The notes under the pieces: model-generated | Told to the model about the DNA's origin: nothing | Seen by the model: the letters and a program-made list of their open reading frames with translations, nothing else | Databases searched by the model: none | Part shown: positions 1 through 12,077 of the stretch, one piece after another | Layout: each line of letters opens with the position of its first letter | Position numbering within the stretch: the stretch's first letter is position 1 | Source: Volvox africanus | Taxonomy: Eukaryota; Chlorophyta; Chlorophyceae; Chlamydomonadales; Volvocaceae | Reading direction: 5' to 3' | DNA length: 64,000 nt | NCBI GenBank assembly: GCA_030268105.1 | Contig: BSDZ01000080.1 | Span: 3,969,501 to 4,033,500, forward strand | Made by a program: the position numbers and the translations under genes

Positions 1-1174
1 GGGGCTACCGGCCTTCCCGTCCAAGGACATGCACTACCAGTTTCTGTCGCGAGTGCGGCCAGTCTTCTATCTGCGCGCGCGCGACTACTCCAAGTCCGTG
101 CCCGTGCCGCCCTTCATCGTCAACTACAGCGGCGCACTTTTTCGCGAGTACCCAGGACCCTGGCAGGCGCGTACTACAGTATTGTTTGTGGGGAAGTTTA
201 ACCTCAACAGCCTTAGGCCGGAGGCATGTGGACATTTCGCGCTCAGGTTATGGACACCTGCATATCTGATCAAGCTGTGCACAGTGTGCTTATGGCCGTC
301 CCACGTGCGTGCTTTCCTTCTTCTGTGTAGGTGATGTTGAAGCAGGACGGCGGTGAATACGCATGCATTGCTGAGGATCGGGCGCGCTACAACTTGGGTG
401 AGCGGAGCAGGCAGTGCCTCACGCGTTGCAAGGATAATCAGGGATTACGAATACGATTCGGGTGCTTCTGGGGTTTCGTGGGAATGGTTGTAAATAGCAG
501 CCAGCGGTATAGATGCTGATGCGGTTATTATGCTCACGAGCCCTGTGTTGTCCGTATGTGCGCATTACGGTCCTGGACCCATGATGGCTTAACTTTGCAC
601 GCGTTCGCCTTTTCTTTTCCTCAGTACGTTATAGTTGTAAACGCGACAAGCCGGGGCAGCAGTGCTCTACCCTGGCTTTTTACTCAACCCTATGCCGCCC
701 CGGTGATCGGCTTGGCACCTACATCTGACAAGCCCCCAACCCCCCACAATTCCTGCCTGCGAAAATCTAGTATTCCTTAGGGCCCAATAACAGCAAAATA
801 ATTTTTTTATAACTTGGACGAGTCCCTGGCATGGCACATTCCGCTTTAAGCCACCGAACGCGGTTATTCTGCAACTGGGTTATTCTGCAACTTTATAAGT
901 CATGAAAGACATAACTTAGTGTCACATCATGGCTGATAGCCGTGAAGGGATGTCTTAAAATGCTGTATCGTCCAAGTACCCGCCTCCTGATTCTGATAAA
1001 CCTACGCTTGACTCGGTCCCCTCAGGTGAGGTGAAGGAGGAGCTTACTGTCGCGATGGGATTGGCAACGGAGGCCGAAGGCAGCGCCATGCAGTTCCTGC
1101 GCCGCGGCTACAAGACCAGCACATGGTACGAGGATGACTACGACCTAGAGCAGAGCCACGAGTGGAGGCTCTGA
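1..1174 (+). CDS. 3' end of an unrecognised gene (partial, three exons seen)
   Basis: The frame is open from the left edge, so the 5' part lies outside the window. Three exons join in phase: left edge to 178, 331-397 and 1026-1174, ending at TGA. The junctions read [14 protein letters not shown] and RYNLG-EVKEEL. The protein end is well formed: an aromatic and basic block ([18 protein letters not shown]), a [19 protein letters not shown] segment, then [10 protein letters not shown] and a C-terminal [21 protein letters not shown]. No membrane segment or catalytic motif is recognisable, and I do not recognise the family. The coding character is judged from phase-consistent splicing and the absence of stops. 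The second intron is long (628 bases) and holds a 15-base tandem repeat. Sure that it is coding; function unknown. Confidence 0.6.
862..892. repeat. 15-base direct repeat in an intron
   Basis: The unit GGTTATTCTGCAACT occurs at 862-876 and again at 878-892, separated by a single G. It lies in the second intron of the partial gene at the left edge. Confidence 0.9.
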
Positions 1175-2181
1175 GGCTGCAACCATACCAAACGGCGCGT
1201 ACATAGGCACAGCGTGACTTGATATGAGTTGGGTTCTCACATTTACGATGCTGTCTCATTGCATCATTTCTGAACTAGAAAGGCACCAATGTGAGATAAG
1301 GCAGGTCGGGCAACGTGCTGGGAAGGAATGCTGTGTTCCGCTGTGAATGAAACATCGTGGACATCTACCACAGAGCGACTTGGCAAGACATTTTGGATTT
1401 CCTCCTTGTCGTGCGTCGTCGCCAACTCCGCTGCAATTAGTACATTTGTCTCGCGCGGGCCATGGTGGGGACGGCCACATGTACAACAGGTACCCAAGAT
1501 TACAAGCTGATTTTGATGTGATCAATACACGTCTCTAAAGGCACCGTCTTCATGTACAAATGTGTGGCCTAACTTTTTAAATACGGGCCCTGTTGGGCAA
1601 GGAGACGTGTGCCTAATGGCCTGTCATTATGCGAGGTTTCTTTAGCTGCGACCAATACACGGAAGTGTCTGCCCACCTTCAAGCAACTCAGACTATGAAT
1701 TCAACCTTTAACATTACCTATCGTCACAACTCGTGATTCAGATCCGTTCCTTAAAATACATTGGAGAAATGCGTTGCAAGTTTTTTGAAATATTCGTTAC
1801 ATTAGGCCAACTTTCAGCCGACATCATTTCTCCCTAGCCGTTGGAACAGGGATGAGAAAATTGAAATTTCGTGCAGCGAATATTGTTTTTGTTTCTCCAA
1901 GGGTCATGGCATACGTTGTTCGTATGAAGCTATCTTGCCAAGTGCAAAATGACTGCGGGTGCGGGTGTGACTGAGGGTAAGATCTCTCTGCAAGTACTTT
2001 TAAATCTTCCATGACTATGACGTGAGATAACTCGAGCCTGTCCCTTTGAGCGTCTAGCGTACTGGTATTGTTGTACGACTGTAAGTGGGCGGGAATAAAA
2101 ATGCCTAATTTAAAAGTGGGCATTGACATAGCAACATTGTTGTTATACATGATACGATAAAATTACAATTCTACTATAACC
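1175..2181. other. Spacer, about 1 kb, no gene seen
   Basis: Between the TGA of the partial gene and the first candidate ATG of the ARC6-like gene. Only short overlapping frames on both strands, none with a recognisable motif. The part from about 1700 to 2180 is AT-richer and must hold the promoter of the downstream gene, but no defined element stands out. Confidence 0.5.
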
Positions 2182-5100
2182 ATGCAACTTCACAAGTTTT
2201 CAGCGCTCCCAAACACCCGTGTGCGACAGCTGCACAGCTTCAGTCGGCACACGTCCCTTCTTTTGGGGCAAAGAACCCATCATGTGACGCATTTCCGTCA
2301 AGGGACTGCACTTGATCTTCAGAGCTCGACTGTTCGGCTTCCACTTGAAGGACAGGAGGTCGGTTTTGGCGATAGGATATGGCGTGGGGCGCAAAAGTGA
2401 TACACAAACTGCTAAGTGTGCCGGGGTTGTTAATTTATGTCCGTTCAAAATGAATTCGGCTCTTGGCTTGCAGCTTCTGGGCCTACGTAAAAATGAGGTG
2501 GTTAAGGACAGCGAGCTTAACACCGTATACGAGCAGCTTGTTCGCGCAGCTACGGAAACTGGTTACAGCGATAATGCTATAAACAGCAGGTTAGCATTGC
2601 AGGCAGTCCTCCAACCATGAATCAATTATAACTCGTTGTTGAAGTTGCCATACCGCAGGCTTGAAGTGCTCGACTTTGTCCGCCGTGACCTTATCAGCAG
2701 TAAGGGCCGCGCCCGGGACAGCCGTCAGCTAAACCTGCCAGTGGAGCTACTGCCCGGGGCGCTCGCCCTCATGACCGAGGTGCGCATATCTTGGCACACT
2801 GGCGCGAGCCTGCATAGGCAGCTTATGTTGATGATCACGTCATCGAGGTTTCTGCGTTAGCATGACAATCCTTAGTCGCCATTAGGCGACTTGATGAAGC
2901 GTCTTGTGCTCACACTGATGCTCTTCGCATTTGACCGACCACTTCCTCAGGTAGGCCAGTGCCAGCTTGCGCTTGACATTGGGTCCGAGCTGCTGAGGGC
3001 AAAGGATACATTGCCAGTGGCAGTGCCACGCGACGTAATGTTGAGCTTGGCGCTTGCCAACTGTGGTCTGGCTGGCGAAAGCTTGGAGGGAAAGAGTTCG
3101 CAGGTAGGAGCTGTGACTCTGGCCAACGTTCTAAAGCGGTCCCTAACAATCGCGTGCCCGTACAGCCCTGTCGAAGTAGGTTTGTTAACCCATTTTCACG
3201 AAAACCGTCTTGTGTCCATAAATATTGCGACTTCACGCGTTCAGCAAATCGGCCAGGGCTGTGCCTACATGGAGGCGGCTTTGCAGGCCCTGGAGTCTGC
3301 AGGCGAACCTCCACTGGCACCCGGTCTGGCCGCTGAGATCCGCCAGGGCCTTGCGGGTCTACAATTCCAGGGCGCTTTAGAGCAGGTGAAATGATCAGCT
3401 ATGGCTGTCCTGAGGGTCTCTAATAGGATATCTGAGGTTGCATCGGGTCGAGGGCATCTGGGAAGCCATTCATGCAACACAACCACGAGACGTACAGCTG
3501 CGGCTTAAACGGTACCATGGGTCTCCCATTGAGAGCCGTGATCTGTTTGCAATCGTCGACATTTTCCTTTGTCCTGCCTTGTAGCTGCGCAGTTCGCTTG
3601 GTGCAGACAAAACGGCCATGCGAAAGAAGGCTGTTCGCGTTGTGCGCGATGCATTGCGGCCATCAAGCCAAGCGGGCCTCGGGCTTGGGTTGGCAGTAGG
3701 TGGGGTCCGCAGCACCGTTGGTGGATCGGCAAGCGTTGCAGCCTCGGCTGGCGCAAGCGGGGTTCCGTCTGGGGTGACTGTGACGACCGAGTCACTGGAA
3801 ACCCTTATGAGCGTGCTGACATGCGAGGAAGTGGTGCACTTGCTGGAATGGGAGCAAGTAGCCAACAACCCGTCAATGTATAAGTGGTAAGTTGTCTGCC
3901 TTGAGTTGCCATGCCATGCCAACAGCTCGCTTATGGAAGGGTCTCCGCTCTGCAACTGAACACCTAGAAAGGGAGGGAGATGCCCGCATGCAGTTCAAGT
4001 AATGGCAGATAAGGTCATTTGGTCACGCTGACTAGGGATTTGATGGACCTTACCCCAGGACCGGGTAAGTCCTCACAAACTGCTGGTGAATACAAATTAG
4101 GAATGGCGGTTGGCACCTAAGTGTACGCGCTGTGTTGGACTCAGATTTTCTGAATTACCTTTCTTTTCGTCTGTCACGATACAATTATCCTACCCAGCGC
4201 CTCTAAATTAAGTGCTTCATGGTATCCCTAAACTCTCAGGATCTATCCAGGGCTTCTGGAGTCCGTCAGTGTGGCGCACATCGTACATGGGTTTGTGTGT
4301 CGGCAGCCTGCATACATCAAGATGGGCCTTAGCCTGGTGCAGGTGCGCACGGCCAGTACGCAAGATGTTTATGAGCTAAAATCTCATTAGCCGGATTCTC
4401 ACGGGCTCTTTTTGAATATCACGCAGCAACTGCCAACAACGCCGGACTTGCGCGTGGTGGAGAGCGTGTGCCATGTGCTGCTGGGTGCGGTCAACCAGGC
4501 AGTAGAGGCCTTGAAGCAGGCTGAACGCTCGTGCGGAAAGGTCGCCAGTGACAGGTGATGACAGATCTGGTGACGACTGCACTACTTTCACGGAGCGGAT
4601 CGTTAGCCGGTATTCATGTCATGTATGCATGCCCCGGGCCCAAAGCTCCCCCAAGCATGGCAACGTAAGCCAAGTCCTTGCCTGTGATAAGCTTATGCCA
4701 TCGTGTTCAGCTATCCGCGCAGGGCTGCTTCCGATTACTCTAAGGCTGCTGTCGGTGCACTGCCCATGAGCCGTGACGCATATCACTTCGTGGTTACCAG
4801 TTCAACGGGCTCAGACGAGGGATTGTTGCCTGGGCTGTGCATGCTAACGGAGAGGTGGCTCACGCAGGTGTGCAGTGAACTTAAAGAGAAGCGTGACACG
4901 TACGTGCGTGATATTATGGCCTGTGTAATGGATATGGCGTGCATCAACAGGCTGGGATTGAAGAGACCGTTCCCAGTGTTGCATATTCAGGCCTCAAAAT
5001 CGGATTTGCTTTGTGGGCAACATGTGTGAAAGTTCTGTTTGCATTGTGTTTGTAGTCATTAGGTTTGTGCCATTCGACTGTCGCGCCCAGTCATGTAAAC

Positions 5101-6370
5101 GTCTGGTTTCGTGACTCCTATTCAATGCTTTCTTGCACCTTTGGTTCCATCAACTCGTCAGTCAGCATAGCTTTCCTTTTCTTTCAGGCGGCCTTCCCGT
5201 TTTTCCGGGACACATCGGGTCCAGATATGACCCCCATTTCGCTTGTGAAATACTTCGATGATACGCGTGTTGAGACTCTGCTAATGGTGTATGATGCAAA
5301 GAGTGGAGGCCAGCTGGCGGAGACACTTAGCGAAGCCTTCACATCCATCAAGCGTGGCCTGCAGAATGCTGCATCGGCAGGGCTCCTGACTGGCTCCGTA
5401 ACAGGTATGATAGGGCTCGGTCCCGTGGGGTAGACCTCATCTTGGATGATTGCTGATGCCACGATTCATTACCGAAGGGATCGCCACCTTACCCAACGAT
5501 TCCCGGCGAGCTACGTTTCAAGGCGAGAGAGACCTCAGTTCCGTGGGTTGTGCCGTGATGCAGGTGGACAGGGGGACACATCTACCAGCCCTAGCCTTGC
5601 AGGGCAGCAGCAGCTGGTTCGCATTATCGCAGGCGGGGCAGCATTGTTAGCGGCTGTAGGTGTAGGACTCCTCACAGCGCCTGGACAGCGTCTGCTTGGC
5701 CGGGGTGATGGAGCGCAAGTTGCGATATTGCGGCAGCACCCTGCATTAGAACCTCTGATAGTGGCGCCAGAAGAATTTGATGCCGCCGCAGCAAAGACGC
5801 TACTAGAACGTTGGCAGGTGCGCAGCTTGCCTGGCGTATAAGTTTGCCAGATCGCTCTTGGCTTATATCCCCTTCACTGGTACGTCTGTCCTAATGGAAT
5901 TCGAGTGGCCTTGCTCACATTCCCGTACTGCCAGGTTGCTAAAGCTCTGGCACTCGGGGCGTCGCATGCCACGGACCAGCTGAATGTCTTGTTGGATGAA
6001 CCGTTGCTTGCCGAGACGCTGGATAAGGTGGCCACTCTGCGCAGCCATGGTGCACATATGCGCTTTAAGATGCTACGGCTTGAGGTAAGGGGAAATGGTT
6101 ACCTACTAACTTGTCCCTGGTGAAGCGAATACTTATCTGGTGCAATCGACGCAGGTGCTTGCTGTGCGGCGCACGACGCAAAAGACCGGAACCAGTGCAC
6201 AAATCAACGCCTTGCTGGAAGAGTCCGCGGACTTGCACAACGATGCGGATGGCAGACCGGTCAACACTTGCCGCCGAACGTACGATGCAGAGTATATGGT
6301 CGTACAAGGCAAGGATGGTGTATGGCGGATGGCCAGTACCTTGGTGATTGAGAGGGATATTCGCAAATGA
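2182..6370 (+). CDS. ARC6: ARC6-like plastid division protein
   Basis: ARC6 sits in the inner plastid envelope and anchors the FtsZ ring. About thirteen exons; clear ones are 2659-2779, 2951-3103, 3257-3385, 4240-4342, 4437-4554, 4711-4867, 5188-5404, 5564-5817, 5935-6084 and 6155-6370 (TGA), all in phase. Family landmarks in order: GYSDNAINSRLEVLDFVRRDL, LPGALALMTEVGQ, LALDIGSELL, DVMLSLALANC, LLPGLCMLTERWL followed across a junction by AAFPFFRDT, one membrane helix (IIAGGAALLAAVGVGLL, about 5610-5660), then the C-terminal DUF4101/IMS-like domain (EFDAAAAKTLLERWQ, LDEPLLAETLDKVATLR, NTCRRTYDAEYMV). A complete J-domain is not visible. Start: ATG 2182 gives a Ser/Arg/His-rich leader like a transit peptide, joined by an inferred intron 2359-2416; ATG 2450 is the alternative. 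The exons between 3386 and 3606 are unresolved. The paralogue PARC6/CDP1 is the other possibility. Confidence 0.85.
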
Positions 6371-7521
6371 AGAGTTGACGGTGGTGTAACCTATCAGTAT
6401 CCAAACCTATCGTGAGCTAAGGACAACTAGGCTTAGATGAGCAGGATGAGGTGGGCAATGTGTAAATGAGCACGATACGAAGAACGTATCAACAACATGA
6501 ACCATTTTAAACCCAATTAAAGTATTGTCAATTTTTCAGTTGACGAATTGATTCAATCACATTGATGAACATACATATACAGAGTTGTAACTTATAGGAG
6601 TGACAACTCAAGTTGTTATTCAACATGATAGTACATCAGTGAAACTTAGTGTGATGTACCTACATTACCCATCCTCATGCGGTATATACACCATTTCTAT
6701 CAGACTAGTTGCCTCGTGAAGAGAAATTTGTAAACCACGGCCAGAAGTGAATGCGCAATTGGTAAATGCGCGCGCAACGTATCATGAGGTTGAAATATCG
6801 TGGGGAGGGGAAGGCTAATCGTATATGAAAACACCATCATTTTGCCACACCTCAGGCAAATACTCTTTGGATCAATTTCGGTCGTGTGCAATAAACCCCT
6901 ATCCAAAAAACGAAATCAGTATCAGCAGATTTAATCCGGCCAAGTAATTGAAGGTTGCACCATCCAATGGAACCATTCATTGCGAATCTAACTGCAGAAC
7001 AGTTGGTTCGTTCATCAGGTGGTTAAGGCATGAACATCTTGCATGCAAGATCCCAAGCTGCGCTCCGCCAGTATAGAAATACAACCGAACATGTATCACT
7101 GCAAGAAATCATAGCTCTCAGGGACCTGTCGTAGTCAACAGATCTCAAGCAGGTCCATATAATCAACAGGACTCGTTCCTTTGCAAAGACCATATACAGT
7201 ACAGTAGATTCCACCAGGACCTACACGAGAACAACGATTCCCCGCTCTGCTGTGCACATGTACGCCCAGCAGCGCACGCACAATAACAGCCCCAGCCTGC
7301 GCATTCCATAAATTTGTTGCAGGGGAATCCAACACCTGCCATAAAATACTAAGCAGCGCTCAACAGCATTCATACAAATTGCAACAGAACACGTGCCACG
7401 CAACCGTAAAAAGCGCCAATGGCGGAAGGTGATTGACGTAAGTTGAGGCGACCGCATTCAGACATTAAGTCCTGCAGCTGATATGCTTCCAGAAAGCAAG
7501 GACACTTCGTAAAGCATTTTG
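6371..7521. other. AT-rich spacer between convergent genes
   Basis: About 1.15 kb between the 3' ends of the ARC6-like gene (+) and the kinase gene (-). From 6480 to 7000 it is visibly AT-rich. Short frames on both strands show no family motif. It must contain the 3' UTRs and polyadenylation signals of both genes; I see nothing else. Confidence 0.5.
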
Positions 7522-10151
7522 TCTAGTCCCAAGCACGCTGCTGTCCCTTGAAAGATGCATACACGGATCGCCTTAGGTGATTGTCGCCAGCGGCGCTACC
7601 GCCAATTACGCCACCTCCAGAACGGTCCCTCTGCCACCAGGCCGTGCAAATCGGTACGCGTACAGGTAAATTCTGCATTCTAATTTGTAATTTTAACCTG
7701 CAAAACGGCTCTTTCCCGGTGTTTTTCTATTACCAACTCCAGCGGGCGGCGCGCAGCTTTGCCAGGCTGGCATCAGCTGAGCTGTTGAGCTGTACGCGAC
7801 TGGCATCCTGCTAATGTTGGCAGGGCAGATGCTAGCGCTGCGCTGCACAAGACCCAACTCATCCTGATCGCCGAGCTCCGTGATACTATTGCTGCGCGGC
7901 ATATTCTGCAGGCTGGCGAAGGATGCAATCGATATGCCGCTACTGGCACTTGCACCGCTGTCATTCCGCACGTACACGCGGTCAGATGGAACCGCCTGGT
8001 CTATGGAGCCGGTTGAGGAGTCGCGGCTGGGGTAATGAGACGCTCCCAAACGGTTCGCGACTGCATCCCCATCGCTCTCCAGGGTGGTCGCCTCGCCCTC
8101 GACAGACTCCATCGACATTTGCGGTTGCAGATTCAAAGGCCCAGGCTGCTGGACCAGCGCCTCCCCCAGTTGCTTCCGCAGGTGCCTGTCGCCAAGTAAG
8201 AGAGCACAGCTACCGCTGTCAGCGCTACCCGGCACGGATTTGCTCTCATAACCAGGGGACGGCTTCAAGTCATCCTCCTGTAATACAAACACAGAGTTTC
8301 CGACTGTATCATTATAAAAAGTTCGTGCAAACATTTTTTTGCGTGCACGCAAAGTTAGGTTAGGCACCAGGCAACAAAGAGGACCCCGATGAGAAGCTTC
8401 GAGGCAAAGTCCCCAACAGAATCATGGCGCCAATAGATACCAGCACCTCCCTGTGAACATGACGGTTGGCGTTTCAGTCCTGACCCGAACCCTACCCGGC
8501 GCGCCAACTGGCATGAGTCGTCGCCTGTGCTCTGCGCCTTGCGCAGCAAACTTGCCGGTGGCAAAATCAGGCGGTTATGCACCACGCTGTTGGGCCTCCG
8601 CGCTCCCGAGCCTGCCTTCGACAGTTCATCCCTGGTCCAACGGTGTTTTGAGATGAGGGATAAACTTTTAGAGCCATTCCATCTCGAAACCTTTTGCAAA
8701 TTGTTCCCCGGGCACGCCCTGTGCTGCACGTACTGGAGTCACCAAAAGCTTACCAGCTAGCTACCAGCCACGACTTCAGCAGTCCGGGTGTAACACCTCC
8801 ACCTGTAGCCCCAGAAGAATCAGGTAATTTCCCACCAAAATGATGCCGAAGCCATACGTGCTGTAGCAGCTGCTCTGCCGATGGCCGCCCGTCCGGGCGT
8901 TTCGTTAACGCTTGTGACACGAAATCACGGGCGTAATGGGATATGTGCACTGGGTAGTTTGATGCCTGTCCTGACAGGATGAGCCGTGCCGTCTCCTGTG
9001 GATCGTCCACCTCAAACGGAGGGCGCCCCACTAGGAGCTCGTAGACCAGGACCCCAGTGGCCCAGATGTCGACTTTTTCGTCGTAAACCTTAACCCTGTC
9101 CTTAACATGCCCCGGGTAATCATCCTGGTCATCATGGGGAGGTATGTTCAAGACCTCGGGAGCCATGTAATCAAGCGTCCCCACGCGTTCCGTCATCTGG
9201 TCCTGGAACTTATGGCCCGCAAGCCCGAAGTCACCCAGTGCTATCTCGCCCGCCTCTGTCAGAAATATATTTTCTGGCTTTATGTCTCTGTGTACAATCT
9301 GCAGCTTGTGAAGCTGAATGAGGACGCATAGTAAGGGAAAGACCACCTACAAGGGAGCACAGGGACTGATGGTTCAGCAGCAGCAAAACCCCTTCTCCGC
9401 ACTCGTGTGCTCTTAACCATGAGCGAGCAAGCGTGTGGTGGTATAGATGATAGTTGCCACATGGCCACTTTACCTTAGTCACGATGTACTCCTCATGAAG
9501 TGTTCCACGGTTCCGCATCAAGTGTGCGTACAAATCACCACCCATGCACGCCTCGAACACAAGGTAGATCATCGCTTTATCCTCGAAGACTGCCAATAAT
9601 CCAACCACCCCTTTGCAGCTGCGAGGATGGGATCGTGCTGAGCAAGACGAACTCGCCTAACTGTAAGCCAAACAAAGAGTCATATCTTACCCGACATCCC
9701 GGAAGAAACTTAAGAGGCCGATCTCCCTGCGAACGTTGTTTAACTGGCGAGGCTTCAGGCTGTCCCTGTTGTAACCCTTTATCACCACCGTCTGCCCATT
9801 CTCCTGGCATACGGCTGACCAGACCGTGGAATGCCTGTTAATGTAAATTATCAGATACTTGCGATAATTACGGCTGAGGCGTGGAGGAAAATCCCATTCC
9901 TAAGCCGCCCAACAAAAAGCAGAGGTTGCAACATTTAGAGGCTTCACCAGTCTCACCTGCCCTCATGCAATTTGTTAAAGTCACGGAATGCGCTGAGGTC
10001 GTGGTACGCGCATGCTAAAGGAGTTGCGCTGTGCGCAAACGTGAAGGATGCCCCGGTCGTTGGCGCGAAGGATGGCACCCAGTCTGCTGTTCGTAGAGGT
10101 TCAGATAACTCTTTATCGCAAAAGCTTCGTCCTACAGACTCTTCGTTGAGC
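7522..10151 (-). CDS. Serine/threonine protein kinase, ALK/Aurora-like of green algae
   Basis: A complete kinase core is read on the minus strand over several exons. Exon 9957-10151 ends in FNKLHEGR, continued in 9691-9834 as HSTVWSAV..GQTVVIKGY (ATP-binding lysine) and NNVRREIGLL (helix C glutamate). The next exon gives MIYLVFEACMGGDLY. Exon 8750-9346 carries HRDIKPEN, DFG, GTLDYMAPEVL and DEKVDIWATGVLVYELLVG, so the enzyme should be active. After the kinase domain comes a Ser/Pro/Gln-rich tail with SRDSSTGS and RNDSGAS motifs. A plausible last exon starts after the intron near 7690 and ends at TAG near 7522. The GTLDYMAPE activation segment and DPQETARLIL block match the ALK family of Chlamydomonas, which includes a regulator of flagellar shortening; that role is only family knowledge. 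The true start codon, upstream of the 10151 acceptor, is not resolved. Confidence 0.8.
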
Positions 10152-10531
10152 CTGCAAAAGGACACGCACAAATATGAAGGACTGGACCAGGCACCGCTAA
10201 ATAATTAGCCTGCTACTACTTTCGGTCTCACCCAATGCCTGGCCTTATAGGTGCCATAGGATGCAGCGCATGGGCATGAAGCTCAGTCACAACGTCAAGC
10301 TGCAAGAGACTCCTGACCTCATAGGCGCCTGTGGAAGTGCTTCAGTACGTTACTGTATGTGTACTCCTACCGAACGCGCACATTTGAAAAACGTTACCTG
10401 TCGTCTCATCGACTGCCAAGTACAACCGAACGGCAGAGACCCTACCTGAAAGCGAGCGTGTGACAACTCGCAATCCCAGAAACCTTTCTGGGTTGCTGGC
10501 AAAGGAATACACCCTCCTGGATCACATACGT

Positions 10532-11683
10532 ATGGGACCTAAAGTTGGAGTCGGTGTCCTCATTTTTCGTGAGCAATCCGTGGTAGTCGGACTTAGGTAA
10601 GAATCTACATAAGGAAGCAAGCATATCGTTGAAGTTTGGGATCCGTTTAAGGTGTAACTGGCTGGAATGCCCTTGCAAGTCTTAAACGAGAGAATATCGG
10701 TGGCCGGCGCCACGACCCACTGTCGAATAAAACGCTGCTTGTGATTAATCTATATAAAATTCCTTTGGAGTGGTTACTTGATCTTCCCAAATAATCCTTG
10801 CAGGCGTGGTGCCCTTGGCTCGGAGACCTATGCCCTCCCAGGTACAGATGAACAATTATGTTGTGACATAACTGCAGCTCATTTGATCGATACGTGCCTC
10901 AAGTACATATCCTTGTGTAGGTGGCCATTTGGAGATGGGCGAAAGTTTCGAGCACTGCGCCATCCGGTATGTATCACAGGGAGACATACGACGGGGAAAC
11001 TGGGTTCACAGTAGCTCGTTACTTTTAGCCGAGAATCATACATCCGATTGAGCTCGAAGCCTTTAGACGTTGCTGATTCTTTGACAACTCAAGCTGTAAG
11101 CCATTACTGCATGCGTGCCTTCTTGTTGGGTTTGGGTTTTCGCCGTAGCCGTGCGATAAATCGGTGGTCGGCCGAGCACAGATAAGTATTTCATGTTAAT
11201 GGCATGTTTGTGTAATCTCAGAGATACTTCGCTGTTACCATTACAGGGAGGTGGCCGAGGAAACTGGCATAGAAATTAACGACCCTGTCTTCGCGTACGC
11301 CGTGAACAGCATCTTCGATCCAACCATGCACTATGTCACCGTTTTCATGCGAGTGGACGTGGAGCAGGTAGGCCGTTTCAGGAGATGTCGACAGTTTACC
11401 TCAACGTGAGGGAGTACCCATATGCGCACGGTTCGCATGTTGCGGGAGGTGCTACGAATCAAGTGTTAAACTCAAGTGTTAAATAGATCAGGTATCATAG
11501 CAGCTCTTAACGGATGAAAGTCCGATGTAAAGCTAATATGTGCACGTGCAGGGTGTGGAGCCCAGGTTGATGGAGCCGGAGAAATGTGAGGGGTGGCAGT
11601 GGGTGCCCTGGGATGCCATACCAGAGCCTTTATTTCTGCCACTGAAGGCCTTGAAGGAATCTTCGTACCGTCCGTTTGGCTAA
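10532..11683 (+). CDS. Nudix hydrolase, NUDX1/NUDT15 (MTH1-like) type
   Basis: Five exons in perfect phase: 10532-10596, 10804-10841, 10921-10966, 11247-11367 and 11552-11683, giving 133 residues. The Nudix box (G x5 E x7 REUxEExGU) is assembled across an intron: GGHLEMGESFEHCAI in exon 3 and REVAEETGI in exon 4, with all metal-binding glutamates present. The start MGPKVGVGVLIF is the usual first strand of this subfamily, and RRGALGSETYALPGG precedes the box. The C-terminal MEPEKCEGWQWV..PLFLPLKAL matches plant NUDX1. Family members hydrolyse oxidised or other (d)NTPs, and some plant members act on isopentenyl or geranyl diphosphate, so the substrate cannot be fixed. No transit peptide, so probably cytosolic. 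It lies head to head with the kinase gene. Confidence 0.9.
11459..11484. repeat. 13-base tandem repeat in an intron
   Basis: TCAAGTGTTAAAC at 11459-11471 is followed directly by TCAAGTGTTAAAT at 11472-11484, inside the last intron of the Nudix gene. Confidence 0.9.
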
Positions 11684-12077
11684 CCTACCCTGGAACGTGA
11701 TGAGTCGATGCCCCGGCATTGTCGCACTTCTCACATGCTTCGCCCATATTTGCCTGATGGTTAAATTGCTATTCATGGAAGGATCGTGTCCGCATGCATG
11801 TCTTGTAAATCCTGTGCATGTTACGTGGACTTTTACATACCGAGATACGCACAAGGCTTTGTTGCATTTCCCTAGAAATACGCCATCGTCATCCCCACCA
11901 CAATCCTTTACGTGCGCGCCCAAAAGCACGGGGTAGTGAATGAGGAACTTGCAGAAATTTGTTTGTCTATTACCAAGCTCGCCATAAAAGTTAAGGTTGA
12001 TTCATCCGGCTTCATACACGATAAACCATGCCGCGCCTTCATCGGTGCAACTCCAGTGCTCATTGCGGTGCTGGTAA
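11684..12077. other. Spacer between convergent genes
   Basis: About 390 bases between the stop codons of the Nudix gene (+) and the OCRE gene (-). Frames here have no motif. Nothing beyond 3' UTR sequence is expected or seen. Confidence 0.5.
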
